A stretch of 64,000 nt of DNA from Beijerinckia sp. 28-YEA-48. GTDB taxonomy: Bacteria > Pseudomonadota > Alphaproteobacteria > Rhizobiales > Beijerinckiaceae. The notes beneath the pieces are model-generated. The model was not told the origin of the DNA. It worked only from the letters and a program-made list of their open reading frames with translations, and did no database searches. A program made the translations under genes and the position numbers. Below, piece by piece: positions 53,278 to 62,474 of the stretch (positions are counted from its first letter, which is position 1; every line of letters begins with the position of its first letter). Location of the stretch: the NCBI RefSeq assembly GCF_900104955.1, contig NZ_FNSI01000001.1, positions 902,001 through 966,000 on the forward strand, given 5' to 3'.

Positions 53278-53293
53278 ATGTCAAACATTACAT
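53278..53293. promoter_or_regulatory. candidate PadR operator ATGT-N8-ACAT with overlapping -35
   Basis: ATGT-CAAACATT-ACAT matches exactly the classical PadR half-site spacing. It lies in the 168-bp divergent region between the hydrolases starting at 53151 (minus) and 53320 (plus). On the minus strand the site overlaps TTGACA, a perfect -35 hexamer, and on the plus strand it abuts TATATA, so binding could block both directions. Confidence 0.6.
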
Positions 53294-53319
53294 ATATAAC
53301 TTTCTTTCAAGGAGGCCCG

Positions 53320-54249
53320 ATGCCGCACCAAATCATCCGCCGTGATGTGACTTTTCAGTCCGAAGGCGACCCGATCAGCGCCTGGTTCTATGAGCCGGCG
53401 AATGCTGGAGCAGAGGGCGCACCAAAACTTCGGCCCGGCATCGTCATGGCTCATGGCTTCGGGGCGACGAAGTCCATGCATCTCGACAGTTTCGCCTTGC
53501 GCTTCGCGGCGGCTGGCTTCGTTGTCGTGGTCTTCGACTATCGACGTCTGGGCGAAAGCGGCGGCGTGCCGCGCCAGGAAATCGATCCGGCGACGCAGAT
53601 CGAGGATTATCGCAACGCCATCACCTGGCTCTGCACTCAGCCCGGCGTCGATGCCGATCGTATCGGCATCTGGGGCACGAGTTATAGCGGTGGTCATGTG
53701 CTCGTCGTCGGCGCGACCGATCTGCGGGTGAAATGTGTTGTTGCGCAAGTGCCGACCATCAGCGGTTATGCGGTGGGCAAACGCCGTTTCGGCACGGCCG
53801 AAGCGCTGGCGAAACTCAATGCCGATCTCCATGCGGATCGTCTGGCGCGGCTGCAAGGCGCGGCGCCGGAATTGCGTCCGCTTGTTGCTGCCACGCCGGC
53901 CGATGTTGGCGCGATCTATGCCGCGCCCGATGCGATCAAATGGTATGTGGAGGCGGGCGCCGCCGGCGGCGGCTGGGTTAATCAAGCGACCCTGCGGTCC
54001 ATCGAATATTCGCGCGCCTATGAGCCTGGCGCCTATGTGTCCTTCATCAGCCCGCGTCCGTTGCTGATGATCGTGGCGCGCGAGGATTTCGTCACCCCAA
54101 CCGATCTGGCGCTGTCGGCCTTCGAGAGCGCGCGTGCGCCAAAGAAACTTGTGCTGGTGCCCGGCGGTCATTTCGAACCCTATGGCGCGGCATTGCCGCA
54201 AGCCGCCGGCGCCGCGACCGACTGGTTTGTCGAACATCTGAAACCTTGA
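53320..54249 (+). CDS. alpha/beta hydrolase (dienelactone hydrolase / CocE-like)
   Basis: 309-residue hydrolase with VMAHGFGATKSMHLD, FDYRRLGESGG, elbow GTSYSGGH, acid region MIVAREDFVTP and His in VPGGHFEPY. The GTSYSGG elbow is as in X-Pro-dipeptidyl-peptidase/CocE-like and fermentation-respiration-switch-like enzymes. ATG at 53320 has AAGGAGG at ideal spacing; an upstream ATG at 53278 lies inside the operator-like site. First gene of the plus-strand arm of the cluster. Confidence 0.87.
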   Translation: MPHQIIRRDVTFQSEGDPISAWFYEPANAGAEGAPKLRPGIVMAHGFGATKSMHLDSFALRFAAAGFVVVVFDYRRLGESGGVPRQEIDPATQIEDYRNAITWLCTQPGVDADRIGIWGTSYSGGHVLVVGATDLRVKCVVAQVPTISGYAVGKRRFGTAEALAKLNADLHADRLARLQGAAPELRPLVAATPADVGAIYAAPDAIKWYVEAGAAGGGWVNQATLRSIEYSRAYEPGAYVSFISPRPLLMIVAREDFVTPTDLALSAFESARAPKKLVLVPGGHFEPYGAALPQAAGAATDWFVEHLKP

Positions 54250-54291
54250 CGAGTTCTTGAACGAGTTCCTGCAATCCTGAATGAGGACATT

Positions 54292-55059
54292 ATGGCTGTT
54301 GATCTTTTCGACCTCACCGGACGCGTCGCGCTGGTTACGGGCAGTGCATCCGGCATTGGCAGCGCGGTGGCGCGTCTGCTGGCGCAAGCCGGCGCCGACA
54401 TGGTCGTGCATGGCTTCAATCAGGCCGAGGCGAGCGCGGCGCTTGTCGCTGAGATCAAGGCTATGGGGCGTCGCGCCATTGCGGTCGATGGCGATCTGAC
54501 CGATGCGAAGGTCGTTGCCGGCATCGCCGAGACGATCGGCCAGCAGATGGGCGGGCTCTCGATCCTGGTCAATTGCGCTGGTGGCTCACCGCGCAAGGCG
54601 CTGTTCGCGACGATGGACGAAAGCGATTGGGATCATGTGATCGACAAGAATCTCAAATCGATGTTCCTGACGACACGGGCGATGCTGCCGCTGCTAAAGG
54701 CAAAGCCCGAAGCTTCCATCGTCAACATCACTTCTTGCGTGACGCGCTCCGGCGGCGTGCCTGGCGGCGGCGCCTATGCGACGGCCAAGGGCGGCGTTGA
54801 TGTTCTGACACGCGCGCTTGCCAAGGAGCTGGCTGGCAATGGCATCCGCGTCAATGGCATTGCGCCGGGACTGGTAGACAGTCCGTTCCATGAGGGTGAT
54901 CCGAAGAGCAAATACGCCCATTTGATCGGCCGTATTCCGCTCGGCCGCATCGGTGAGCCCGAGGATCTGGCGGGGCCGGTGTTGTTTCTTGTCTCCAAAG
55001 CGGCGCGCTATGTCACCGCCGAGATTATCGAAGTGAGTGGCGGGACGCGCCTGACTTAA
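54292..55059 (+). CDS. short-chain dehydrogenase/reductase
   Basis: 255-residue classical SDR: TGSASGIGSAV binds NAD(P), NCAGG follows, the catalytic Ser is in NITSCVTRSGG and the YATAK box gives the Tyr-x-x-x-Lys pair. PEDLAGPVLFLVSKAARYVT near the C-terminus is typical of the FabG-like/3-ketoacyl or sugar dehydrogenase group. SD GAGGAC precedes the ATG; 42 bp after the hydrolase, so probably co-transcribed. It likely oxidises or reduces an intermediate of the cluster. Confidence 0.9.
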   Translation: MAVDLFDLTGRVALVTGSASGIGSAVARLLAQAGADMVVHGFNQAEASAALVAEIKAMGRRAIAVDGDLTDAKVVAGIAETIGQQMGGLSILVNCAGGSPRKALFATMDESDWDHVIDKNLKSMFLTTRAMLPLLKAKPEASIVNITSCVTRSGGVPGGGAYATAKGGVDVLTRALAKELAGNGIRVNGIAPGLVDSPFHEGDPKSKYAHLIGRIPLGRIGEPEDLAGPVLFLVSKAARYVTAEIIEVSGGTRLT

Positions 55060-55071
55060 CGAGAAGCAGAA

Positions 55072-55100
55072 GAGGGGCGCGGATGAGGTCCGCACCCCTC
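55072..55100. terminator. hairpin between convergent SDR and GST genes
   Basis: GAGGGG-C-GCGGA pairs with TCCGC-A-CCCCTC, eleven base pairs with one mismatch and loop TGAGG. It serves the gene ends at 55059 and 55114. Confidence 0.75.
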
Positions 55101-55113
55101 GTGTCTCAAAGTT

Positions 55114-55986
55114 TTAGGCCTTCGCCAGCTTGTCCTGCGTCTTGGTGTCGAAGTCGCTGGCGTCGTGGCGCTCGTGCAGTTGGGTCTCCGGGTCGCCGCT
55201 GGTGCGGTTGACCATGCGGCCGCGCTTCACGGCGGGGCGCGCATAGAGCTGGTCGGCCCAGCGCAGCAGGTTCTTGTATTCGTGCACGGCGAGGAATTCG
55301 CCAGCGCCGTAGTTCCAGCCCTTCACCAGGCCGCCATACCAGGGCCAGATCGCCATGTCGGCGATGCTGTATTCGCTGCCGGCGATATATTCGTGCTCGG
55401 CCAGCTGCCGATCGAGCACGTCGAGCTGGCGCTTGGTTTCCATGGCGTAGCGGTCGATGGCATATTCGATCTTCGTCGGTGCATAGGCATAGAAATGTCC
55501 CAGGCCGCCGCCGACGAAGGGCGCGCTGCCCATCTGCCAGAACAGCCATGACAGCGTCTCTGCGCGCGCCGCTTGTTCGGTCGGCAGGAAGGCGTCGAAT
55601 TTTTCCGCCAGATGCATCAGGATGGCGCCGGATTCGAACACGCGGATCGGCGTCTTGCCGCTGCGATCCACTAGGGCCGGAATCTTGGAGTTCGGGTTGA
55701 CGGCGACGAAGCCGCTGCCGAATTGATCGCCTTCACCGATCTTGATCAGCCAGGCATCATATTCGGCGTCGCTGTGTCCCGCCGCCAGCAGTTCCTCCAG
55801 CATGATCGTCACCTTCACGCCATTGGGCGTGCCGAGCGAATAGAGCTGCAGCGGGTGCTTGCCGATCGGCAGTTCCTTGTCGTGGGTCGGCCCGGCGATC
55901 GGGCGATTGATGTTGGCGAACTGCCCGCCATTGCCCTTGTTCCAGGTCCAGACTTTGGGCGGCGTGTATTCGGATGTCTCTGCCAT
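55114..55986 (-). CDS. yghU: glutathione S-transferase, YghU/Nu class
   Basis: 290-residue GST-like enzyme with the long N-terminal extension of the YghU group (VWTWNKGNGGQFANINRPIAG). The thioredoxin-fold part LQLYSLGTPNGVKVTIMLEEL and a C-terminal helical domain (FVGGGLGHFYAYAP, YSIADMAIWPWYG) follow. YghU binds two glutathiones and acts as disulfide-bond reductase and peroxidase. SD GGAG precedes the ATG. Cytoplasmic. Confidence 0.9.
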   Translation of the reverse strand: MAETSEYTPPKVWTWNKGNGGQFANINRPIAGPTHDKELPIGKHPLQLYSLGTPNGVKVTIMLEELLAAGHSDAEYDAWLIKIGEGDQFGSGFVAVNPNSKIPALVDRSGKTPIRVFESGAILMHLAEKFDAFLPTEQAARAETLSWLFWQMGSAPFVGGGLGHFYAYAPTKIEYAIDRYAMETKRQLDVLDRQLAEHEYIAGSEYSIADMAIWPWYGGLVKGWNYGAGEFLAVHEYKNLLRWADQLYARPAVKRGRMVNRTSGDPETQLHERHDASDFDTKTQDKLAKA

Positions 55987-56076
55987 GTTCGGCTCCGCTG
56001 ATGGATGGATGATTGGTAATCTGGGTGCTTGTTATGCGAACGACAATCGGGCTGATCGGTTTTCTGAAGGGGACGT

Positions 56077-56478
56077 CTAATTCACCCGTTGGTCGTAGCT
56101 CTGCTGCGCATCGATGACGGCAGCGAAATTGTTTTCGGCCCAGAGACGCAGGGCATCGACGGCCTGTGCCAAGGTGCGGCCGAGTGGGGTGATCGCATAT
56201 TCGACTGTCACTGGAACGGTGGCTATGGCGGTGCGTGTCACGAGGCCGTCGCGCTCCAGGCTTTTCAATGTGTGCGACGCCATTTTTTGCGACAGGCCGT
56301 CGATCTCACGGCGCAGCTGATTAAACCGCTGCGGTCCGCGATCGAGGAGGCCCAGGATCAGCACGGCCCATTTGTCGGCGACGCGATCGAGCACCATCCG
56401 GGTCGGGCAGAGGGCGGAATAGGGGTTGGGCGGCAGGGTATCGCCAGAGGCGGTTTCGGTGAGGTGACTTAAGCGCAT
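56077..56478 (-). CDS. HxlR-family transcriptional regulator
   Basis: 133-residue winged-helix regulator: CPTRMVLDRVADKWAVLILGLL, FNQLRREIDGLSQKMASHTLKSLERDGLV and VEYAITPLGRTL are the family hallmark. The conserved Cys before PTRMVLD is the usual redox- or electrophile-sensing residue. Divergent from an NAD(P)-binding oxidoreductase across a 74-bp gap that holds a large inverted repeat, so it most likely controls that gene and itself. Confidence 0.92.
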   Translation of the reverse strand: MRLSHLTETASGDTLPPNPYSALCPTRMVLDRVADKWAVLILGLLDRGPQRFNQLRREIDGLSQKMASHTLKSLERDGLVTRTAIATVPVTVEYAITPLGRTLAQAVDALRLWAENNFAAVIDAQQSYDQRVN

Positions 56479-56518
56479 CGTGGTGCCTTCTTTACAGCAA
56501 GATATCTATACAGCATCT

Positions 56519-56549
56519 AGTATCCATTGGAAACCAATAGAAGGATACT
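56519..56549. promoter_or_regulatory. inverted repeat, candidate HxlR operator
   Basis: AGTATCC-ATTGG-AAA-CCAAT-AGAA-GGATACT: two nested perfect arms (7 bp outer, 5 bp inner) centred on AAA. It lies between the HxlR gene and the oxidoreductase start at 56553. The right arm contains the oxidoreductase SD (AAGGA), so a bound repressor or RNA hairpin would hide it. Confidence 0.7.
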
Positions 56550-56552
56550 GTC

Positions 56553-57161
56553 ATGAAAATCGCTCTTATCGGCGCCACCGGGAACGCCGGCTCGCGCATT
56601 CTGGCCGAACTTTCCCAGCGTGGTCATAAGGTTACGGCGATCGTCCGGAAGCCGGAAGCCGTGCCGGCGCTGCCCGGCGTCACCGCCCAGAAGGGCGATG
56701 CCGACGATCAGGCGGCGCTGGCCAAATTGCTCGCGGGCCATGACGCGGTGATCAGCTCGGTGCATTTCTCGGCCAGCGACCCGCATAAGCTGATCGAAGC
56801 GGTGCGCGCTTCGGGCGTGAAGCGCTATCTGGTGGTCGGCGGCGCTAGCAGTCTGGAAGTGGCGCCGGGGGTGAAACTCATTGATACGCCAGAGTTTCCG
56901 GCGATTTACAAAGTCGAGGCCTCGGCCGGTAACGTCTTCCTCGACCTCCTGCGCCCCGAAAAAGAGCTCGACTGGACCTTCCTGTCGCCATCGGCCGTGT
57001 TTACCGCCGGCGAGCGCACCGGCAAGTTCCGCCTGGGCAAGGACACGCTCCTCACCAACGACAAGGGCAGCAGCATTTCCTTTGAGGATTATGCCATCGC
57101 CTTGGCCGATGAGCTTGAATCGCCAAGACATTCTCGCCAGCGCTTCACCGTCGGCTACTAA
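56553..57161 (+). CDS. NAD(P)-binding (NmrA/SDR-a-like) oxidoreductase
   Basis: 202-residue Rossmann-fold protein beginning MKIALIGATGNAGSRILAEL. It has KGDADDQAALAKLLAGHDAVI and KRYLVVGGASSLEVAPG, the pattern of NAD(P)H-binding proteins of the YwnB/BVR-B-like group. Substrate unknown; homologues beside HxlR regulators are often induced by quinones or electrophiles. SD AAGGA lies inside the inverted repeat just upstream. Confidence 0.88.
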   Translation: MKIALIGATGNAGSRILAELSQRGHKVTAIVRKPEAVPALPGVTAQKGDADDQAALAKLLAGHDAVISSVHFSASDPHKLIEAVRASGVKRYLVVGGASSLEVAPGVKLIDTPEFPAIYKVEASAGNVFLDLLRPEKELDWTFLSPSAVFTAGERTGKFRLGKDTLLTNDKGSSISFEDYAIALADELESPRHSRQRFTVGY

Positions 57162-57260
57162 CCGATTTGAGGGCGGGGCGGGGCGGAAAAAGGTCGGAAA
57201 ACGCGCCGATCCACATCCAAAAACTTGCCCCGACTCGCCCCTTCCATTACCCGTGCGGCC

Positions 57261-59513
57261 ATGAGCAAAAACGTCACGCCGCCGAGCGCGTCGGGTGGTT
57301 CCGGCGCCGATATCGTTTCGCTGAAAGATGCGCTCGAAGAGCGTTATCTCGCCTACGCGCTTTCCACCATCATGGGCCGCGCCCTGCCGGACGCGCGCGA
57401 CGGCTTGAAGCCGGTGCATCGCCGTATTCTTTACGGCATGCACATCCTCAAGCTCGATCCGGGCACCGCCTTTAAGAAATGCGCCAAGATCGTCGGCGAC
57501 GTGATGGGTTCGTTCCATCCGCACGGCGACCAGGCGATCTATGACGCGCTGGTGCGTCTCGCCCAGGATTTCTCCTCGCGCTATCCGCTGATCGAGGGGC
57601 AGGGCAATTTCGGCAACGTCGATGGCGATAGCCCGGCGGCCTATCGTTACACCGAAGCGCGCATGACCGAAGTGGCGCGCATGCTGCTCGAAGGCATCGA
57701 TGAGGATGCCATCGACTTCCGCGAGAATTACTCCGGCGACCAGAAAGAGCCGATCGTTCTGCCGGCGGCTTTTCCGAACCTGCTCGGCAATGGCGCGCAG
57801 GGCATCGCGGTGGGCATGGCGACATCGATCCCGCCGCATAATATCGGCGAGCTGTGCGATGCCGCCCTCTATCTGGTGAACCATCCGAAGGCCAATTCGG
57901 ATCAGCTGAGTGCCTTCGTGCCGGGACCGGATTTTCCGACCGGCGGCATTATCGTCGACACGCCCGAACAGATCCAGGAAGCCTATCGCACCGGCCGCGG
58001 CTCTTTCCGCATCCGCTCGCGTTGGGAGAAGGAAGAGGGCGCGCGCGGCACCTGGAACATCGTCGTCACCGAAATTCCTTATATGGTGCAGAAGAGCCGG
58101 CTCATCGAAAAGATGGCCGAGCTGATCAACGACAAGAAACTGCCCCTCGTCGCCGACATTCGCGATGAATCGGCGGAGGACGTGCGGGTTGTCATCGAGC
58201 CGCGCTCGCGCACGGTTGACCCGGCGGTGATGATGGAGACCCTGTTCAAGCTGACCGAGCTTGAAAGCCGTTTCCCGCTCAATATGAACGTGCTGGTCGA
58301 TGGCGTTGTGCCCCGCGTGGTGTCGCTGTCGGAAGCGCTGAAGCAATGGCTCGACCATCGCCGCACCGTGCTGGTGCGCCGTTCGCGCAATCGTCTCGGC
58401 CAGATTGAACACCGGTTGGAAGTTCTGGCCGGCATGATCATCGTCTACCTCAATCTCGACGAGGTGATCCGCATCATCCGCGAGGAGGATGAGCCGAAGG
58501 ATGCGCTGAAGGTCCGCTTCGAACTCTCCGACGTGCAGGCCAATTACATCCTCGACACGCGACTGCGCTCCTTGCGCCGCCTGGAAGAGATGCAGCTCAA
58601 GAAAGAGCACGACGACCTTACGCAGGAGAAGGGTGGCATCGAGGAACTGCTGGCGGACGAAGCCAAGCAGTGGAAAGTCATCACCATCCAAATTCGCGAC
58701 ATGAAGAAGAAGTTCGCCACCGATGCCAAGCTCGGCAAACGGCGCACGACCTTCGAGACCGCGCCTGTCACCGCCGATATCGATCTCACCGAAGCGCTGA
58801 TTGAGCGCGAGCCGATCACCGTCGTCCTGTCCGAAAAGGGCTGGGTGCGGACCATGCGGGGCCATCAGGCCGATCTGTCGTCGCTCGCCTTCAAGGGCGA
58901 TGATTATCTGAAGACCGCCTTCTTCACCGAGACGACGCAGAAGATCCTGCTGTTTGCCACCAACGGCAAAGTGTTCACGCTCGAGGCGTCGAAACTGCCG
59001 AGTGGTCGCGGTTTCGGCGAGCCGGTGCGCCTGATGGTCGATATCGAGGAGGGCGCCGACGTCACCGCGCTCTTCCCCTATCGATCCGGAACGAAAATGC
59101 TGGTCTCCTCGTCCGACGGACGCGGGTTCATGGTGTCGCAGGACGAGATGATCGGCAATACGCGCAAGGGCAAATCCCTGCTCAATGTCGATCCGGGCGA
59201 GAAGGCCGTCATCATCGTCGAGGCCGATGGCGATCATGTCGCCACCATCGGCGAGAACCGGAAATTGCTGGTCTTCAAGCTCGATGAAGTGCCGGAGATG
59301 GCGCGCGGCAAGGGCGTTCGCCTGCAGCGCTACAAGGATGGCAGCATCGCCGACGCGAAAGTGTTCAAGCTGTCGGAAGGACTCACCTGGAAGGACAGCG
59401 CCGGGCGCACCTTCACTGTCGAGCGTGGCGAGCTGAAGGAATGGATCGGCGCCCGCGCCGAGGCCGGGCGCCTGCCGCCCAAGGGCTTCCCGAAGACGAA
59501 TAAGTTCGGGTGA
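57261..59513 (+). CDS. parC: DNA topoisomerase IV subunit A
   Basis: 750-residue type II topoisomerase breakage-reunion subunit. [27 protein letters not shown] and the active-site Tyr130 in AYRYTEARM are intact. The coiled-coil segment ([13 protein letters not shown]) and a C-terminal beta-pinwheel follow ([38 protein letters not shown]). The short C-terminal domain without a GyrA box supports ParC over GyrA. It decatenates daughter chromosomes. ATG at 57261 is chosen over TTG 57225. Confidence 0.94.
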   Translation: MSKNVTPPSASGGSGADIVSLKDALEERYLAYALSTIMGRALPDARDGLKPVHRRILYGMHILKLDPGTAFKKCAKIVGDVMGSFHPHGDQAIYDALVRLAQDFSSRYPLIEGQGNFGNVDGDSPAAYRYTEARMTEVARMLLEGIDEDAIDFRENYSGDQKEPIVLPAAFPNLLGNGAQGIAVGMATSIPPHNIGELCDAALYLVNHPKANSDQLSAFVPGPDFPTGGIIVDTPEQIQEAYRTGRGSFRIRSRWEKEEGARGTWNIVVTEIPYMVQKSRLIEKMAELINDKKLPLVADIRDESAEDVRVVIEPRSRTVDPAVMMETLFKLTELESRFPLNMNVLVDGVVPRVVSLSEALKQWLDHRRTVLVRRSRNRLGQIEHRLEVLAGMIIVYLNLDEVIRIIREEDEPKDALKVRFELSDVQANYILDTRLRSLRRLEEMQLKKEHDDLTQEKGGIEELLADEAKQWKVITIQIRDMKKKFATDAKLGKRRTTFETAPVTADIDLTEALIEREPITVVLSEKGWVRTMRGHQADLSSLAFKGDDYLKTAFFTETTQKILLFATNGKVFTLEASKLPSGRGFGEPVRLMVDIEEGADVTALFPYRSGTKMLVSSSDGRGFMVSQDEMIGNTRKGKSLLNVDPGEKAVIIVEADGDHVATIGENRKLLVFKLDEVPEMARGKGVRLQRYKDGSIADAKVFKLSEGLTWKDSAGRTFTVERGELKEWIGARAEAGRLPPKGFPKTNKFG

Positions 59514-59550
59514 GTTTCAAGCTCTGATGAATTGCAAGTTCTGATAAATT

Positions 59551-59583
59551 AAAGGCCGCGGCTTAAATGCAGCGGCCTTTTTT
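59551..59583. terminator. terminator after parC
   Basis: AAAGGCCGC/GCGGCCTTT stem (9 bp) with a 12-base loop followed by T's, between parC and the convergent gene ending at 59582. Works in both directions. Confidence 0.88.
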
Positions 59584-60649
59584 ATGTCTGCTGATAGATG
59601 CTCTTCACCCGGTCGAAGCGGCGAGCCGCGAGATCGTCCTCATGCAGGATGAGGAAGGTGTTGCCGTCTCCACCCATGTCATGGGGCATGGTTCTGGTGC
59701 CGGCATAGCTCTCCGCGCCCCAGGAGAAGAGATGACGCCAGGGCGTGAGGCCGGGGCTTATGATCTCGCTGTTGTCGATTTCCTGCTCGGCATTGCCTTG
59801 GATGTCGGATGGCCAGCCGCCGAGACGATCGCCGAAATTGGCGGTGACGGTGTCGTCGCCGCCGACGAGTTCAGCGCCGGGATGGAAAGCCTGTTTGTGC
59901 GCGCCCTCCTGAAACCAGTCCCAAATCCTGCTCCATTTGGCGCTGCCATGGGGGAAGGCATATTTCCAATGGTGCGGCACGGTCAGCGCGGAGAAGGGGA
60001 ACAGCACTTCGGCATGGGTCAGCCGTTCCCATTGCCAACTGCCGTCCCGGCGTTCGGCGCCTTGGCCGAAGCGATCGGAATAATCGACGAGCCGATGCGG
60101 CCAGGCGTGCCGTTCGAGCGTCGTTGTCTCTGGATGCCAGTGGACGGAGAACTGCTCGCCGGTGATGTCGCTGAAAATGCTCAACAGGCCGGTGTCGGGA
60201 AAATCGGCGGGGAAGCCCGCTTCGTGAACCAGGGTCGATAGATTGATCTGCGCGACGAAGGCCAGCGGCATCGGCACATACATATAGGCGGCCATGCCCT
60301 TGTGCCGGGCCACGACGCCGTCGAGATGGTCGGCGGAAATATGCGTGTCTGGATGGTCCCGCTGTAATTGCTCGAGACCTTCACGGATCATGCTGCCGCG
60401 CTGGTGCAGCGCCTCGGCCCGTTTCGCGGCGTCGGCAAAGGCTGGGCGCTGCGGCCAGATGAAATCGTGCGGCAGATCGGGATAGCCGCCGATCTTGCTG
60501 GTGCCGACCGGCAATGTATCGTCAAGCTGCTGCTGACGCACGAACAGGATCGCCGGCCGAACGGTGGCGGCAATGTCGCGGCTTTCGGCGCCGAGACCGG
60601 CGGCCCAAAGGGATTTTTCCAGATCATATGTCGAACGAAAGGCAGGCAT
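59582..60649 (-). CDS. YwqG-family (DUF1963) protein
   Basis: 355-residue protein. RPAILFVRQQQLDDTLPVGTSK, GGYPDLPHDFIWP, PLAFVAQINLSTL, GLLSIFSDI and the closing DGNTFLILHEDDLAARRFD follow the YwqG/DUF1963 pattern (G-G-x-P-x-L-P ... FxxQI). The molecular function of this family is not established; members often lie in toxin-immunity or stress contexts. No signal peptide. The start ATG has no clear SD. Confidence 0.8.
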   Translation of the reverse strand: MPAFRSTYDLEKSLWAAGLGAESRDIAATVRPAILFVRQQQLDDTLPVGTSKIGGYPDLPHDFIWPQRPAFADAAKRAEALHQRGSMIREGLEQLQRDHPDTHISADHLDGVVARHKGMAAYMYVPMPLAFVAQINLSTLVHEAGFPADFPDTGLLSIFSDITGEQFSVHWHPETTTLERHAWPHRLVDYSDRFGQGAERRDGSWQWERLTHAEVLFPFSALTVPHHWKYAFPHGSAKWSRIWDWFQEGAHKQAFHPGAELVGGDDTVTANFGDRLGGWPSDIQGNAEQEIDNSEIISPGLTPWRHLFSWGAESYAGTRTMPHDMGGDGNTFLILHEDDLAARRFDRVKSIYQQT

Positions 60650-60822
60650 GGTCGTGGCGTTATCGCCGATTTCGGCGCGTCGAGAAACGCCCTGGGGACC
60701 AGATGTTCACATGTTCCATGCCCTGCAGCAGCATGTAAGACGCTGAAATCCGGGGCAAATGCCATTAACCATCTTGTTATGGCTTGACCGTGACTGTGGA
60801 TGTCCGGGCCAAGAGACCGTCC

Positions 60823-61356
60823 TCATTTGATTTTCGGCGTCTTGATGCAGCGATGCAGATCGTCGACCTGAGCATCGCTCAGCACGCGGCGCGGCAACAT
60901 CTGGAAGAGGCGGGACGAATGATAGAAGAGGATGATGCGTTGATCCTCCGCCCATCGGAACAGATCGGTCCAGGGGAAGGCGGCGCGTCCTTGCTGGTTC
61001 TGAACCTCGATGCCATCGTCCGACCACGTCAGGGTCAGGGGGTATTGAAAGCCTTTCTGTTCCTGGAAGGCTTTGCGCGTTTGGCGTGGAACGAGGAAGA
61101 AATAGCTGACGAGTGACCAGAGAATGCCGCCCCAGAAGGCGCCATGAACGATGACGGCAAGCGGCGCGGGCGGGGCGCGATGCCAACTCATGACGATAAA
61201 AACGAGATAGGCCAGGGTGACGCAGATCGAAAAGACAAGCAAAAGCGGCTTTCGATATTGTTTGCGCACATGCAGCTTGTTGGCGGTGACATAGTCCGCC
61301 GCTTCAAGTTGAAAAGTGACGCTGCGATTTGGCTGGTCTGTACCCAATATACTCAC
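60823..61356 (-). CDS. YcxB-like membrane protein
   Basis: 177-residue protein with an N-terminal soluble strand region, two membrane helices (LLLVFSICVTLAYLVFIV and PLAVIVHGAFWGGILWSLV) and a C-terminal YcxB-like domain (PLTLTWSDDGIEVQNQQG, FPWTDLFRWAED, YHSSRLFQMLPRRVLS). GTG 61356 has GGAG at correct spacing and lies within the last 53 bases of the upstream gene, so the two are translationally coupled. Family function unknown. Confidence 0.72.
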   Translation of the reverse strand: MSILGTDQPNRSVTFQLEAADYVTANKLHVRKQYRKPLLLVFSICVTLAYLVFIVMSWHRAPPAPLAVIVHGAFWGGILWSLVSYFFLVPRQTRKAFQEQKGFQYPLTLTWSDDGIEVQNQQGRAAFPWTDLFRWAEDQRIILFYHSSRLFQMLPRRVLSDAQVDDLHRCIKTPKIK

Positions 61357-62338
61357 GACGGTCTCCAATTAATGCGGTAGAAATATGCATCCAGTGATCG
61401 TCGCTTTGATGAATCCATTCAACGATGGCGCGGTCTATCGGCCGATCATAGTGTTCGGGCAGGAGCTCCCCGGTTGTAAGAATGCGAGCTTCGATTTTGT
61501 TGGTGGGAAAATATTGATTTAGGACCGTATCGACTTCTCGAACCAAAGCTTCATCGGTTGCATTGTCAGTTGCGAACGTAGCCTCGATGCGCAAGGGATT
61601 GTGGAGGCAATCTTCGACCTGACCGGCAACGCGATGTTTGGTGTCGTGGATTTTTCCGTATGGATGAATCTTATGGGAAAAGCCGTGGAACTTTATCTCG
61701 AATATTGTTCCAAGCTGCCAAATATTTTCATAGCACGGAGGCCTTCTCGACAACTCTTTCTCCGATGGTTTCTTGCCGGCAATGAGGAGAAGATATGACG
61801 ATGTCGGACGCGATCCGGGTGAGTAGATGCTGATACTTTGGTCTTCAGGCTTATAGATATCGCCTTTCGTATCAATGTTTATTTGCAAGATGTAGCTATC
61901 GGAAAAAGCCTTTGCGAGGGCATCGACGACACTGCTCGCAGTTCTGACAGTCGCCGCGAAGCTCACGTCATAATACGTGGTTGCCCCAGTCAGATCGATG
62001 TAAGGTCTATCGTCATCGTCTTTTTCATTTTCGGTTGGGAGGGCTGGAACCTCGCCTTGAATAGAGATGCCGGCGTAATGACAGAGTTGTCCTATTGAAA
62101 GCGAAGCATGTAAAGATGGGCCTATACGCTCATTCAACAGGTGGGCGGCGTCGCTATGGACGTCCGACTGGACAGCTTTTGCAATGTCAACTGACAGCCA
62201 TCCGTTTCGGTAGCGACAGTACACTTCCCGCCCGTCATGAGTTCTCCCATCGAATTGCGCGGGCCAACCATTCCGCTTCCTAAGCGATGCAAGATCGAGA
62301 TTCAGGGGACTCAACTTCGGTGGCGTGAAGAAGCGCAT
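61304..62338 (-). CDS. unrecognised protein coupled to the YcxB-like gene
   Basis: 344 residues from the ATG at 62338 (MRFFTPPKLSPLNLDLASLR); the frame is open to a TTG at 62401, giving 365, and no start has a good SD. No signal peptide or membrane segment. Recognisable features are only RYRNGWLSVDI, an acidic DDDDRPYID stretch and alternating strands. AT content is higher than in its neighbours, suggesting acquisition. I do not recognise a family; its pairing with a YcxB-like membrane protein may point to a conflict or stress role. Confidence 0.6.
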   Translation of the reverse strand: MRFFTPPKLSPLNLDLASLRKRNGWPAQFDGRTHDGREVYCRYRNGWLSVDIAKAVQSDVHSDAAHLLNERIGPSLHASLSIGQLCHYAGISIQGEVPALPTENEKDDDDRPYIDLTGATTYYDVSFAATVRTASSVVDALAKAFSDSYILQINIDTKGDIYKPEDQSISIYSPGSRPTSSYLLLIAGKKPSEKELSRRPPCYENIWQLGTIFEIKFHGFSHKIHPYGKIHDTKHRVAGQVEDCLHNPLRIEATFATDNATDEALVREVDTVLNQYFPTNKIEARILTTGELLPEHYDRPIDRAIVEWIHQSDDHWMHISTALIGDRREYIGYRPAKSQRHFST

Positions 62339-62474
62339 TGATTGAGTATCGGTCACGATTGTATCCGTTAGATTCAGTATGGATTTCGCGCGGTCACGCA
62401 ATTACGCCGCCGGGAAAAATTAACGACGTGGCTAAAGTCGGAACCGGTTAGTCTGGACAGCTTATCGAGGCCCC

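Noticed and set aside
56517..59237. 906-codon minus-strand open frame
   Set aside because: It lies antisense to parC; its translation is rich in Arg, His and Asp with no motif, the usual shadow of a GC-rich gene.
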